Source: Streptomyces sp. NBC_01439
Lineage (GTDB): Bacteria > Actinomycetota > Actinomycetes > Streptomycetales > Streptomycetaceae
DNA length: 64,000 nucleotides
NCBI RefSeq assembly: GCF_036227605.1
Contig: NZ_CP109487.1
Location: forward strand, 744,001-808,000
Reading direction: 5' to 3'
Part shown: piece after piece, positions 24,572-32,538 of the stretch
How the letters are laid out: every line of letters begins with the position of its first letter
Position numbering within the stretch: the stretch's first letter is position 1
Position numbers and translations under genes: made by a program
The notes under the pieces: model-generated
The model's input: only the letters and a program-made list of their open reading frames with translations
Told to the model about the DNA's origin: nothing
Databases searched by the model: none

Positions 24572-25746
24572 TCGTCCCCCTCTTCGACGACGCTCTGATG
24601 ACCGACCCGCACGGCCGGTACGCGCAGCTGCGCAGCGCCGGGCCCGTCCACGCCACGACGACACCCGACGGGGAAGCCGTCTGGGTCATCACCGGCTATG
24701 CCGAAGCCCGCGCCGCCCTGGCCGACCCCCGGCTGTCCCTGAACAAGGCGAACGCTCGTACCCGCGACTCCTACCGGTCCTCCATGCCGCCGGAGCTCGA
24801 CGCCCACCTGCTCAACATGGACCCGCCCGACCACACGCGTTTGCGGCGACTGGTGTCGAAGGCATTCACTCCCCGCCGCATGGCCGACCTTCGCCCGCGC
24901 ATCGAAACCCTCGCCGCCGAACTCCTGGACGCGGCCCCGGCGGGCCCGGACATCGACCTGGTGGACGTGCTCGCGAACCCGCTCCCGATGAACGTCATCT
25001 GCGAGCTGCTCGGCGTTCCGGCCGACGCACGGCGCGACTTCCGCGAGTGGACCAACACCCTGCTCTCGCCCGCCCCGGGAGCAGCCGTGGACTCCCGGAC
25101 GGCCATGCGCAGCATGTACCGCTACCTCGTCGAGATCATCATTGCCAAGCGGGAGGAGCCCACGGACGACCTTCTCTCCGCCATGATCCAAGCGCGCGAC
25201 GAACACGACGGCCTGACCGAGTCCGAGCTCGTGTCCATCACCTTCCTCATCCTCTTCGCCGGCTACGACAACGCCGTCCACCTCATCGGGAACACCATCA
25301 CGGCCCTGCTCCTCCACCCCGAGCAGCTCGATGCCGTCCGCCACGGCACACTCGCGATCCGCGACGTCATCGAAGAGACGCTACGTTCGGATCCGCCGTT
25401 CCCCCTGGGCGTCCGCCGGTTCGCACTCGAGGAGCTCACCATCGCCGGGACCGTCGTCCCGGCAAGCGGGCGGATCTGGATTTCGATCATCTCCGCCAAC
25501 AGCGACGAGGCTCAGTTCCCGTACCCCCGCAGCTTCGATCCGACGCGTACCCCCGCCCACCTGGCCTTCGGCCACGGCATTCACTACTGCCTCGGCGCCC
25601 CGCTGGCCCGGCTTGAAGCAGAAGTCACCGTTGAGACCCTTCTGCGGCGTAGACCCGGGCTGAGGCTGGCCGTGGCCCGCGAGGACCTTCAATGGTGGCC
25701 CTCGTTCCACAAGCGCGGGCTTCGGTCCCTCCCCGTATCGTGGTGA
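24568..25746 (+). CDS. cytochrome P450, paralogue of the divergent P450
   Basis: A 392-residue P450. ExxR is ETLR (Glu270, Arg273) and the heme loop is FGHGIHYCLGAPLAR with Cys341. The I helix reads LFAGYDNAVHL, so the acid-alcohol pair is changed: Asp234 is followed by Asn-Ala, and the usual Thr is Ala236. P450s lacking this Thr often use altered proton delivery or are assisted by the substrate. The sequence parallels the 22820-24010 enzyme through NMDPPDHTRLRRLVSKAFTP, supporting duplication and inversion. The GTG start overlaps the small membrane-peptide stop and has only a weak ribosome site of its own, so translation is probably coupled. Confidence 0.9.
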   Translation: MIVPLFDDALMTDPHGRYAQLRSAGPVHATTTPDGEAVWVITGYAEARAALADPRLSLNKANARTRDSYRSSMPPELDAHLLNMDPPDHTRLRRLVSKAFTPRRMADLRPRIETLAAELLDAAPAGPDIDLVDVLANPLPMNVICELLGVPADARRDFREWTNTLLSPAPGAAVDSRTAMRSMYRYLVEIIIAKREEPTDDLLSAMIQARDEHDGLTESELVSITFLILFAGYDNAVHLIGNTITALLLHPEQLDAVRHGTLAIRDVIEETLRSDPPFPLGVRRFALEELTIAGTVVPASGRIWISIISANSDEAQFPYPRSFDPTRTPAHLAFGHGIHYCLGAPLARLEAEVTVETLLRRRPGLRLAVAREDLQWWPSFHKRGLRSLPVSW

Positions 25747-25888
25747 CCCTGCCGCTGCACGTTCGCTCGAGCAGCAGGCCCCTTGAGGTCTGGAGGAGCT
25801 GAGTACCGCCTTCGGCCCGGAGACGACCGGCTGCGGCCCCCGGGGCCGCCTCGCCCCCGGAAGCAGTACGAGGCGGCAGCGCGCGAGG

Positions 25889-26803
25889 TCAGGGCAGCAG
25901 GACGGCCTTGCCGCGGTTGCGGTGGGCTTCCAGGTCGGCGTGCGCCGTCGCGGCCTCTTCGAGCGGGTAGGTCCGCCAGACGGGCAGGGTGAGCGTGCCG
26001 TCGGCGGCGAGCTCGACCAGTTGCGGCAGGGCTTCTTCGGCCTGGTCGGCGCTGCCGGCTCGGCCGGCGCTGAAGCGGACGCCGTGCTGCGCGGCGGACA
26101 TGTCGGCGATGGTGATGACGTGTGCGGCGTCGCCGGTCAGGGCGACGGAGTCGGCGAGGACGCCGGCACCGGAGGCATCGAGGACGAAGTCGACCCCCTG
26201 GGGCGCTGCGGTCCTCACCCGCTGCAGCCAGCCGTCGCCGTAGCGGACGGCGACGGCTCCGAGGGCGGTGACCCGCTCGATGTCGTGCTCGCCGACCGTT
26301 GCGATGACGGTGGTGCCGCGGGTGACGGCCAGCTGCGCCGCGATGATGCCGACGCTGCCGCCGGCACCGTGGACGAGCAGGGTCTGCCCCTCGCGCACTC
26401 CCAGCTCGGCAAGGACACGGAACGCGGTCCGGCCGACGGTCACCAGCGACGCTGCGACCTCCCAGGACAGCGCTGCGGGCTTGGCGACCGGCCGTTCCAA
26501 CAGCGCGTACTCGCTGTAGCTGCCGCCCGCGGTGGCGCCGAGGACCTCGTCACCCACGGCCACAGCGGCCCCCTCGCCGAGCGCGTCGACGACACCGGAT
26601 GCGTCCAGTCCGGGAACGACGGGGAAGCGCGCCGGGACGGCCCCGGCCATCAGGCCGGAGCGGATCTTCATGTCGAGAGGGTTCACGGAGGCGGCCCGCA
26701 CTCGGATCCGGACCTGGCCCGGGCCCGGCTCCGGCGGGGTGACCTCCGACAGGCGCAGCACCTCGGGCGTGCCGTACTCGGAGAAGGCGATCGCTTTGGA
26801 CAT
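25889..26803 (-). CDS. NADP-dependent quinone oxidoreductase-like (MDR family)
   Basis: A 304-residue zinc-free medium-chain dehydrogenase/reductase: KAIAFSEYGTPEVLRLSEV, then RAASVNPLDMKIRSG, then FPVVPGLDASGVV, then the nucleotide-binding VHGAGGSVGIIAAQLA. The latter GAGGSVG motif and absence of zinc cysteines place it with quinone oxidoreductases. It lies 40 bp downstream of the Old Yellow Enzyme gene on the same strand, so both are probably co-transcribed under the MarR operator upstream and act in detoxification of electrophiles such as quinones or enones. Confidence 0.9.
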   Translation of the reverse strand: MSKAIAFSEYGTPEVLRLSEVTPPEPGPGQVRIRVRAASVNPLDMKIRSGLMAGAVPARFPVVPGLDASGVVDALGEGAAVAVGDEVLGATAGGSYSEYALLERPVAKPAALSWEVAASLVTVGRTAFRVLAELGVREGQTLLVHGAGGSVGIIAAQLAVTRGTTVIATVGEHDIERVTALGAVAVRYGDGWLQRVRTAAPQGVDFVLDASGAGVLADSVALTGDAAHVITIADMSAAQHGVRFSAGRAGSADQAEEALPQLVELAADGTLTLPVWRTYPLEEAATAHADLEAHRNRGKAVLLP

Positions 26804-26843
26804 CAGGAACTCCCAGGTAAGGGCCCGTTGACGGAGCCGCTGC

Positions 26844-27917
26844 TCAAGCGGTGAGGGTGGGGTAGTCGGTGTAGCCGCGGTGGTCGCCGCCGTAGAAGGT
26901 GGTCTGGTCAGGGGTGTTGAACGGGCCGCCGGCGGCGAGACGCCGGGGCAGGTCGGGGTTGGCGAGGAACAGCGCCCCGTACGCCACCATGTCCGCGCTC
27001 CCGTCCTCGATCAGCTCGAGTGCGTCGAGGCCGGTGACGTCGGGATGGGTGAACGGGTTGAGGACGAACGTGCCGGGCCATTCCTTGCGCAGCCGTGCGG
27101 TCAGTCCGGAGTCCGGGCCCTCCATCAGGTGCAGATAGGCAAGATCCAGACCCGCGAGCCGGTCCAGCAGGGGCCCGTAGACCTCGCCCGGGTTGTCCTC
27201 GACGATGTCGTTGTAGCGGTTTCCGGGCGAGATCCGCAGACCGACTCGCCGGCCGCCGACCGCCTCGGCCACGGCCGTGACGACCTCGACGGCGAAGCGG
27301 ATCCGGCCCTCGGTCGAGCCGCCCCAGGCGTCGGTGCGGTGGTTGGTGTTGTCCGCGAGGAACTGGTGGATCAGATAGCCGTTGGCGCCGTGGATCTCCA
27401 CGCCGTCGAATCCGGCCTCGACGGCGTGGTGCGCCGCGGTCGCGAAGTCGGCGATGGTCTGCCGGATCTCCGCTTCGCTCAGCTCCTTCGGCGTGACGAA
27501 GTCCTGCGGCCCCTGGTGGGTGTAGACCCGGCCCTGGGCCACGACCGCAGAGGGACCCACCGGCGTCAGGCCGTCCGGCAGCAGGCTGGGGTGACCGATC
27601 CGCCCGGTGTGCATCAGCTGCGCGAAGATCACTCCTCCCTCGCGGTGCACGGCGTCGGTCACCGTCCGCCACGCGCGCACCTGGCCCGGCGTGTGCAGGC
27701 CGGGGGTGTCGGGGTAGCCCTGGCCGACGGCCGAGGGCTGGACGCCTTCGGTGACGATCAGCCCGGCGCCGGCTCGCTGCGCGTAGTAGGCCGCCATCAG
27801 CTCGGTCGGCTCGGCGTCCGGACCGTAGGCGCGGCTGCGTGTCATCGGCGCCATCACGACTCGGTTCGCGAGGCGGTGCGTACCGCCCAGGACGATCGGA
27901 TCGAAAGCAGTGGTCAT
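26844..27917 (-). CDS. Old Yellow Enzyme-type alkene reductase
   Basis: A 357-residue FMN enzyme of the OYE family (classical, NemA-like). Conserved segments include [33 protein letters not shown], the substrate His/Asn pair in [21 protein letters not shown], and the FMN phosphate site [11 protein letters not shown]. It reduces activated C=C bonds using NAD(P)H. It is divergent from a MarR regulator, with a 41-bp near-perfect palindrome between them, and upstream of a quinone oxidoreductase gene. A second OYE/MarR module lies at 60.7-62.5 kb. Confidence 0.93.
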   Translation of the reverse strand: MTTAFDPIVLGGTHRLANRVVMAPMTRSRAYGPDAEPTELMAAYYAQRAGAGLIVTEGVQPSAVGQGYPDTPGLHTPGQVRAWRTVTDAVHREGGVIFAQLMHTGRIGHPSLLPDGLTPVGPSAVVAQGRVYTHQGPQDFVTPKELSEAEIRQTIADFATAAHHAVEAGFDGVEIHGANGYLIHQFLADNTNHRTDAWGGSTEGRIRFAVEVVTAVAEAVGGRRVGLRISPGNRYNDIVEDNPGEVYGPLLDRLAGLDLAYLHLMEGPDSGLTARLRKEWPGTFVLNPFTHPDVTGLDALELIEDGSADMVAYGALFLANPDLPRRLAAGGPFNTPDQTTFYGGDHRGYTDYPTLTA

Positions 27918-27979
27918 GGGTCACTCCCGGGGGGTCAGTGGCGCTCTGCGGGCCGGGCACACCGTGGCCCGCGCCAGCC

Positions 27980-28020
27980 TTTCCTGTCCGAACAAGTAAA
28001 ACACTTGTCCGGACAGGAAA
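27980..28020. promoter_or_regulatory. 41-bp inverted repeat, MarR operator candidate
   Basis: Two 18-bp arms (27980-27997 and 28003-28020) match at 17 of 18 positions around AAAAC. The inner ACAAGT/ACTTGT and outer TTTCCTGTCC/GGACAGGAAA halves could be two nested dimer sites. It lies 63 bp from the OYE start, where a regulator could repress both directions. Confidence 0.8.
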
Positions 28021-28156
28021 CATGTCTTTGATGCCGAAGTGACGCTGGTAACACGCATCGAGCAGCCCATTTATGCCCCTCGACCGGTGAATCGGCGGCC
28101 ACCGAGCTTCGATGAAAGGTAGAGTTCTCCTGCCCAAACAGGAGAGCGGGGAAGTG

Positions 28157-28690
28157 ATGGCCGAGTCCACACCTGAAGCCAGGCAGGGTTCCGGAGCCGC
28201 CGAACGGGGCACCACCGTGCCGGTCCCCGGCGCGGCCAGCAGCGGACCGATCAGCCACGCGATCTTCCGGCTTGCCCGGCTGCACCGCATGTACGCGGGG
28301 CAGCTGCTCCGCCGCATCGGCCTGCACCCGGGCCAGGAACTGGTCATGATGCACCTCTGGGAACTCGGTCCCCAGCGTCAGATCGACCTGGTGCGCCTGA
28401 TGGACTCCGACGCCGCCACGATGACCCGGACCGTCCGCCGCCTCGAACAGGCCGGCTTCGTCCGCCGCCGCCCCTCACCCACCGACAAGCGCGCCTCGCT
28501 CATCGAACCGACAGCAGCCAGCCACGCCCTGCGCCGGGAGGTGGAGCGGGTCTGGAGCCAACTCGAGGAGATCTCGGCCACGGGCCTCTCGGACGACGAG
28601 CGCGCCGGCGCCCTCGCCACCCTGGAACGCCTGGAGCAGAACCTCGTACGCGCCGCCGCCCAGCCCGTGGAGCCGAGCACGGAACCCTAG
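28157..28690 (+). CDS. MarR-family regulator (OYE module 1)
   Basis: A 177-residue winged-helix regulator. The core runs from SHAIFRLARLHRMYAGQLLR through LHPGQELVMMHLWELGPQRQ, the recognition segment DLVRLMDSDAATMTRTVRRL, and the wing RRRPSPTDKRASLIEPT. The extra 35 residues at the N-terminus are low-complexity. The ATG at 28157 follows GGGGAAG. It shares architecture and many residues with the regulator at 61959, including GPISHAI/GPVSHAI and LHPGQE. It probably represses the divergent OYE operon and itself. The inducer is unknown. Confidence 0.9.
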   Translation: MAESTPEARQGSGAAERGTTVPVPGAASSGPISHAIFRLARLHRMYAGQLLRRIGLHPGQELVMMHLWELGPQRQIDLVRLMDSDAATMTRTVRRLEQAGFVRRRPSPTDKRASLIEPTAASHALRREVERVWSQLEEISATGLSDDERAGALATLERLEQNLVRAAAQPVEPSTEP

Positions 28691-28737
28691 GAGCCGCGAG
28701 GTACGGCGCCGCCGCTCGCCCGCCGCTACGCGTCGCC

Positions 28738-28767
28738 CTGTTCGGGCTCCTTCCCTGAGCCGAACAG
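28738..28767 (+). terminator. hairpin after MarR gene
   Basis: CTGTTCGG-G-CTC pairs with GAGCCGAACAG across a 7-nt loop with one bulged base, 47 bp after the MarR stop. Confidence 0.5.
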
Positions 28768-28971
28768 CGGCCGAGGGACACGAGCAGCGGCGCCCTCCGC
28801 CGGATCCTGATCCACCTTCTGCCTTCTGGAAGCCCGCGAGTTCGCAGCATCCTGGAGCCGGCCCGCCAAGAACCCGCACGCCGTCTCCGCTTCCGGGGAG
28901 ACTGGCGTCCGGGTTCCGGCCGGCACCGCGACAGTACGTCTTACGGTCTCCCGGGCTCTGCTCCGCTCAGC

Positions 28972-29670
28972 TCAGCCCTCGACAGGCGCGGGGTCATCGC
29001 CTGCCGGGTCGAAGCCGGCGTCGGTCAGGACGGCGGCGGCCACTCCGCGGCCGACCCGGGCAAGACCGATCAGCAGGTCCTCGCAGCCGATGCGGTCGGA
29101 TCCGTGCTGCTCTGACCGCGCCTCCGCGATGTCGATGGCCTTGCGGGAGTACGGGGTCCAGGCGATCCGCTCGGCCGCCTGGGAGGCTCCCACGCTCAGC
29201 CGGCTTCCGACGGATCGGTGAACCTCCTCCGGTGAGACGCCGACGGTCCGCAGGAGCCGGGTGGCGCCGTTGTCCTCTGCGGTCAGTCCCCAGAGCAGGT
29301 GTTCGGTGCCGATGTAGTTGTTGCGGTGGTGCACAGCTGCTCGCTTGACGTGGACCATCGCCTGGCGGAGGTCGTCGGTCATTGTCTCGGGGCTGTAGCG
29401 CTTGTGAGGTGCATGGAAGCGTTGCTGGACCGCCTGTCGGCTCACGCCCAGGGCGGTGCCGATGTCCGTCCACGAGTTGCCATGCATCCGGCAGTGCTCG
29501 ACGTAGTCCTCCACCAGGTCGTCTGCCAGTGCCTGCAATTGGCCTGAGAGTTGGGCAGCGACCGTCAGTAGGGCTAGCCAGTCGGGTTGCTCTTGTCCAC
29601 CGGGGCGGTGCGCGGTGTCGCATTTCCGGTCGACTTCCGCGATGAGATCGTCCAGATCTGGAAGAGTCAT
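28972..29670 (-). CDS. Clp N-domain protein with helix-turn-helix
   Basis: A 232-residue protein. Residues 1-85 carry a helix-turn-helix (MHGNSWTDIGTALGVSRQAV), where SWTDIGTALGVSRQAVQQRF is the DNA-binding unit. Residues 100-225 hold two Clp_N repeats (AAVHHRNNYIGTEHLLWGLT and SEQHGSDRIGCEDLLIGLAR), the module that binds substrates in ClpC/ClpA. There is no AAA+ domain. A perfect 9-bp inverted repeat lies 14 bp upstream of the start, consistent with autoregulation. The Clp_N part might sense or recruit Clp protease clients, but this is inference. The start is the ATG at 29670. Confidence 0.82.
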   Translation of the reverse strand: MTLPDLDDLIAEVDRKCDTAHRPGGQEQPDWLALLTVAAQLSGQLQALADDLVEDYVEHCRMHGNSWTDIGTALGVSRQAVQQRFHAPHKRYSPETMTDDLRQAMVHVKRAAVHHRNNYIGTEHLLWGLTAEDNGATRLLRTVGVSPEEVHRSVGSRLSVGASQAAERIAWTPYSRKAIDIAEARSEQHGSDRIGCEDLLIGLARVGRGVAAAVLTDAGFDPAGDDPAPVEG

Positions 29671-29683
29671 TAGGCAAGCACAC

Positions 29684-29706
29684 CTTGACAATTCACGATT
29701 GTCAAG
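29684..29706. promoter_or_regulatory. inverted repeat overlapping TTGACA elements
   Basis: CTTGACAAT-TCACG-ATTGTCAAG has perfect 9-bp arms with a 5-nt spacer, placing TTGACA on both strands. It ends 14 bp from the Clp_N/HTH start, so it is a candidate operator, probably for autoregulation. Confidence 0.65.
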
Positions 29707-30167
29707 GCGCACTTGCATCCCTCTCGGCCCGGGCGACTGGCGCTCAGTCCAGCCCGTCTGTTGCCGAGTGGTGCACGATCTCTGTAGTCGGCCGAGGTCT
29801 CGGAAGGAGCGCTCCTGCAAGGGTGGCAGCTCAGCGTGCAGCCGAAGTAGAAGCGGCGCTCAACGAAGGCAGCCAGACACCCCGTTCCGCTCCAGCAGTG
29901 ATCATCATGAGCCGGTGCTACTGACCACCACACCGTCAGCAACAGTCCACCCGAACCCGGTTCACCCGCCCGAGGCCCCGGCTCGCCGACGACACGCCAC
30001 CCCGGCCCCGGCGGCTCGCGGCCCGCGGCTCGCCGAACCGGGTACGTGCGCTCGAAAAGGCAACGCCTTCTTACGTCTACCGGCGTCTTCCGTTCCCGGG
30101 AGCGTAACCGTGCGGTGTTTGCCTACCGGGCAAGGCCAGTCGTCCCTCTCAGAGAGGCTTGGAACCG
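29707..30167. other. intergenic region before the acid phosphatase gene
   Basis: About 460 bp between divergent genes. Beyond the inverted repeat at its left edge I see no supported gene. The composition drops in GC around 30060-30120, where the phosphatase promoter may lie. Confidence 0.35.
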
Positions 30168-30731
30168 ATGACTCTTCGAAGGTCCTCCGTTGTGCTCGGT
30201 GCCCTGGCTGCGGTCGCCATGCCGACCGTGCTGTTGACCACCGCTCCCACCGCACAAGCGGCATCCGCACCCAGCTACCAGACGTGGCAGTCCGACGTGA
30301 AGGCGGCGGTGTCGCCCGCGATTCCCTGGCTGCGAGAGCGCCGCGAGGAGGGCGGGCAGGGGCTGTCGATCGTCCTCGACATCGACAACACCGCTCTGGA
30401 GACCTACTACCACCCCGGTCACGCCAACAACCCGGTGCGAGACGTGGCCCGGTGGGCCGACGCGCACGGCATGAGCGTCCTGTTCGTCACGGCCCGTACG
30501 TCCTCGTCCTCCGCCGACGCGCAACTCAGGGCGGCTGGCTACCCGGTGGACGGCATCTGCACCCGCCGGCACGGGGAGAGCCTCGGCAAGGGCAAGGCGC
30601 GCTGCCGGCAGGACCTCACCAGGGACGGCTACACCATCACCGCCAACATCGGCAACCGGTCGACCGACTTCGAGGGCGGCTACTACGAGAAGCCCTTCAA
30701 GCTGCCGAGCTACGGCGACCTGCTCGACTGA
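30168..30731 (+). CDS. exported HAD-family (class B/IIIB-like) acid phosphatase
   Basis: A 187-residue protein. MTLRRSSVVLGALAAVAMPT is a signal peptide whose RRSSVVL could serve Tat; cleavage is likely after TAQA near 31. The HAD motif I is VLDIDNTALET (nucleophile Asp in DIDNT), motif II is LFVTARTSSS, the lysine region is GKGKARCRQDL, and motif III is NIGNRSTDFEGG. The family removes phosphate from organic esters outside the membrane. The ATG at 30168 is used with AGAGAGG upstream; a TTG at 30159 is also in frame. It stands alone. Confidence 0.85.
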   Translation: MTLRRSSVVLGALAAVAMPTVLLTTAPTAQAASAPSYQTWQSDVKAAVSPAIPWLRERREEGGQGLSIVLDIDNTALETYYHPGHANNPVRDVARWADAHGMSVLFVTARTSSSSADAQLRAAGYPVDGICTRRHGESLGKGKARCRQDLTRDGYTITANIGNRSTDFEGGYYEKPFKLPSYGDLLD

Positions 30732-31125
30732 ACGGTGCCCGGGTCCGGCGGGGTCATCGAACGTCGGGACCGCCCGCTTCACGTCGAACCTGCTCGGGAC
30801 AGCGGCAGGAAGCCGGATCTGAGCGGGGCGAAGGCACGGGTCGGATCGTAGACGGCCACCGACGCCATCCGCTCTGGAGCGCTGGCGCGTCCGTGTCACG
30901 TCATCGGTGAAGTTGGTTGCGGCACACTCGGCGCCGCTCCGGCACGGCGCGTCCGCGGACGACGACAGCCACTCCGCCGGACCTGGTCGGACGCAACCGC
31001 CCATTCCCGCAGCAGTGCGGGCCGTCGCCCGGTGGAGCGACGACCCAGCCCTCGTGCCGGCCGTGCCCGTTTCCGATCTCGAACCCAGCGAGGTGCCTGT
31101 CTCACCTGGTGTTTAAGGTGCGGGC
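30732..31125. other. intergenic region, 394 bp
   Basis: No supported gene. Several short open frames run through it in all directions, without ribosome sites or familiar sequence. TTTAAGGT at its right end is the probable -10 for the leaderless gene at 31126. Confidence 0.4.
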
Positions 31126-31617
31126 ATGACTGTGCCTGAGATCATCCCCATCACCCATGAGCCGGGCCATCGCACGAGCACCATAGGCCGGTTCAGCGGC
31201 GGCCAGTTCCTGGCTTCGGTCACCTACGCATTCCCGGACGGGTTCGTGACGGGGGAAGGCTGGGAGGAGCAGAAGCGGCTCTTCGTCGTGCTGCACACGT
31301 TCGACCACGAAGGACGCCACCAGGAGTCTGACATCTGGTGTGCCGGTACTTGGGCGGATCAGGTCAAGCGTCCGCAGGGCGAGCGTTCCGTGGTTGCCCG
31401 TGCGGAAGCCCGGCTCGCCGCCGTCCTCTCCGGCCTCACAGGGCGTGAGTACTGCGACATCGCGATCCAGCCGTTCCAGCTCACCGTTGACGGTGTGGTC
31501 TTCGGTCTCATCACGGAGTGCCGTGCCGAAGACGAGGGCGGCGAGCACGACTGGGCTGAGCTCCATCCGGATCGGTTGGGCTTCTCGGCTCCGTGGAACG
31601 GCGAGTACGACACCTGA
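31126..31617 (+). CDS. conserved hypothetical protein (163 aa)
   Basis: A soluble acidic protein with no signal peptide or membrane helix. I do not recognise a family. Sequence features are HEPGHRTSTIGRFSGGQFLA near the start, a central LFVVLHTFDHEGRHQESDIW, and a final HPDRLGFSAPWNGEYDT, a pattern of a small globular beta-rich protein. TAAGGT, seven bases before the ATG at 31126, fits a leaderless message, and the same hexamer precedes the SUKH gene at 32539. It sits at the left edge of a patch of decayed insertion sequences. Confidence 0.65.
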   Translation: MTVPEIIPITHEPGHRTSTIGRFSGGQFLASVTYAFPDGFVTGEGWEEQKRLFVVLHTFDHEGRHQESDIWCAGTWADQVKRPQGERSVVARAEARLAAVLSGLTGREYCDIAIQPFQLTVDGVVFGLITECRAEDEGGEHDWAELHPDRLGFSAPWNGEYDT

Positions 31618-31659
31618 CGGACAGCCACTGGCAAGGCCGACCCACCGAACAAACCCCAG

Positions 31660-31745
31660 CCGCCCTGACCGAGGGCGACCGGCTCCAGCTCAAGGCAGTA
31701 CTGGAGAACTGCCCCGAACTGGAGGCACTCGCGGGGCACGTAACC
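31660..31745 (+). pseudogene. fragment of ISL3-type transposase
   Basis: The frame reads LTEGDRLQLKAVLENCPELE followed by ALAGHV, the segment before the C-terminal part of many actinobacterial ISL3 transposases as I remember them. Nothing else of the gene remains, and the frame changes near 31746. It is a relic. Confidence 0.5.
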
Positions 31746-31751
31746 GCCCGA

Positions 31752-31891
31752 CTCTCGTGCGGCTGCTCGACTGGCTCGGCGACACCGCCAACGACGCCAA
31801 CGACGAGTGCGTCGCCCTCGACGCCGACGTCCGCCGCAGCGCCATGATCGCTGCCGTCCCTCTTATCGAGCACCCTCTCCTCACCTACTGA
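31752..31891 (+). pseudogene. C-terminal fragment of an unidentified protein
   Basis: A frame ending at 31891 reads RLVRLLDWLGDTAN, then ECVALDADVRRSAMIAAVPL, then IEHPLLTY. This looks like genuine protein sequence (amphipathic helices), but there is no start and it joins the ISL3 relic out of frame. I cannot name the parent gene. Confidence 0.35.
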
Positions 31892-32138
31892 GGTTTCGGG
31901 TTGTCGTCGGGTAGTGAGGGTTGATGATCCCTGCGGTATGCCGATGGGATGAGGTACCCGGAGGGTGGGGGCCTGACCGGTGACCGTCGGGCGTTTCGCG
32001 AGGGGATCCGGCTGCAGGACGGCCCCGCCGCCGGACCTCGGTCGCCGCGCCGTGCTGCTACGAAACCGGCGAGAATAGCCGTCTCATCCACCGGCCGCGC
32101 ACCCCTCCCCTGCTCAAGGACGCACGCAAGAGCTTCTC
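31892..32138. other. decayed sequence between transposase relics
   Basis: About 250 bp with no supported gene. It lies between an ISL3 and an IS630 relic and is probably scrambled insertion-sequence DNA; I see nothing certain in it. Confidence 0.3.
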
Positions 32139-32360
32139 CTGAAGGACTGCCGCGACCTCCTGGTGCGGGCACACATCCAGTTCGACGGCCCGATCGTGAT
32201 GGTCTGGGACAACCTCAACACCCATCTGGCCGTCGGGCTGAAACGGTACGAGGCCGAGGATGACTGACTCACCACCGTCCGGCTTCCGTCGTACGCGCCC
32301 GACCTGATCGACGGCTGCCTCACCGCCACAAGCCTGGCCATCAACCCCCAACTCCGCACT
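32139..32360 (+). pseudogene. IS630-family transposase relic with stop and internal deletion
   Basis: The frame reads LVRAHIQFDGPIVMVWDNLN and THLAVGLKRYEAEDD, a TGA, then LTTVRLPSYAPDLIDGCLTA. VMVWDNLNTH holds the second catalytic Asp of the DDE domain, and LPSYAPDL is normally followed by NPVE. Here a TGA replaces the expected Trp, and SYAPDL runs straight into LIDGCL, which belongs near the C-terminus, so about 60 codons carrying the catalytic Glu are deleted. The element is dead. Confidence 0.65.
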
Positions 32361-32538
32361 TCAAGCCTCAGCGAGCTTCTTCAAGTTGGCCACCGATCGG
32401 GTGATGACGCCAGAGCGCTTCAGCGTCGAGTGAGCGGCTGCAGCATCCAGTGCCAGCAGCCTGCTGGCCTGAACGCCAATGCGGCGGCAAGGCCGGTGAG
32501 CGACGCTGTTGTCAGTCGCTGGTTCTAAGGTCGCCCCT

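Noticed and set aside
30907-31116. 69-residue frame before the hypothetical gene
   Set aside because: No ribosome site or conserved sequence; it overlaps equally good frames on the other strand.
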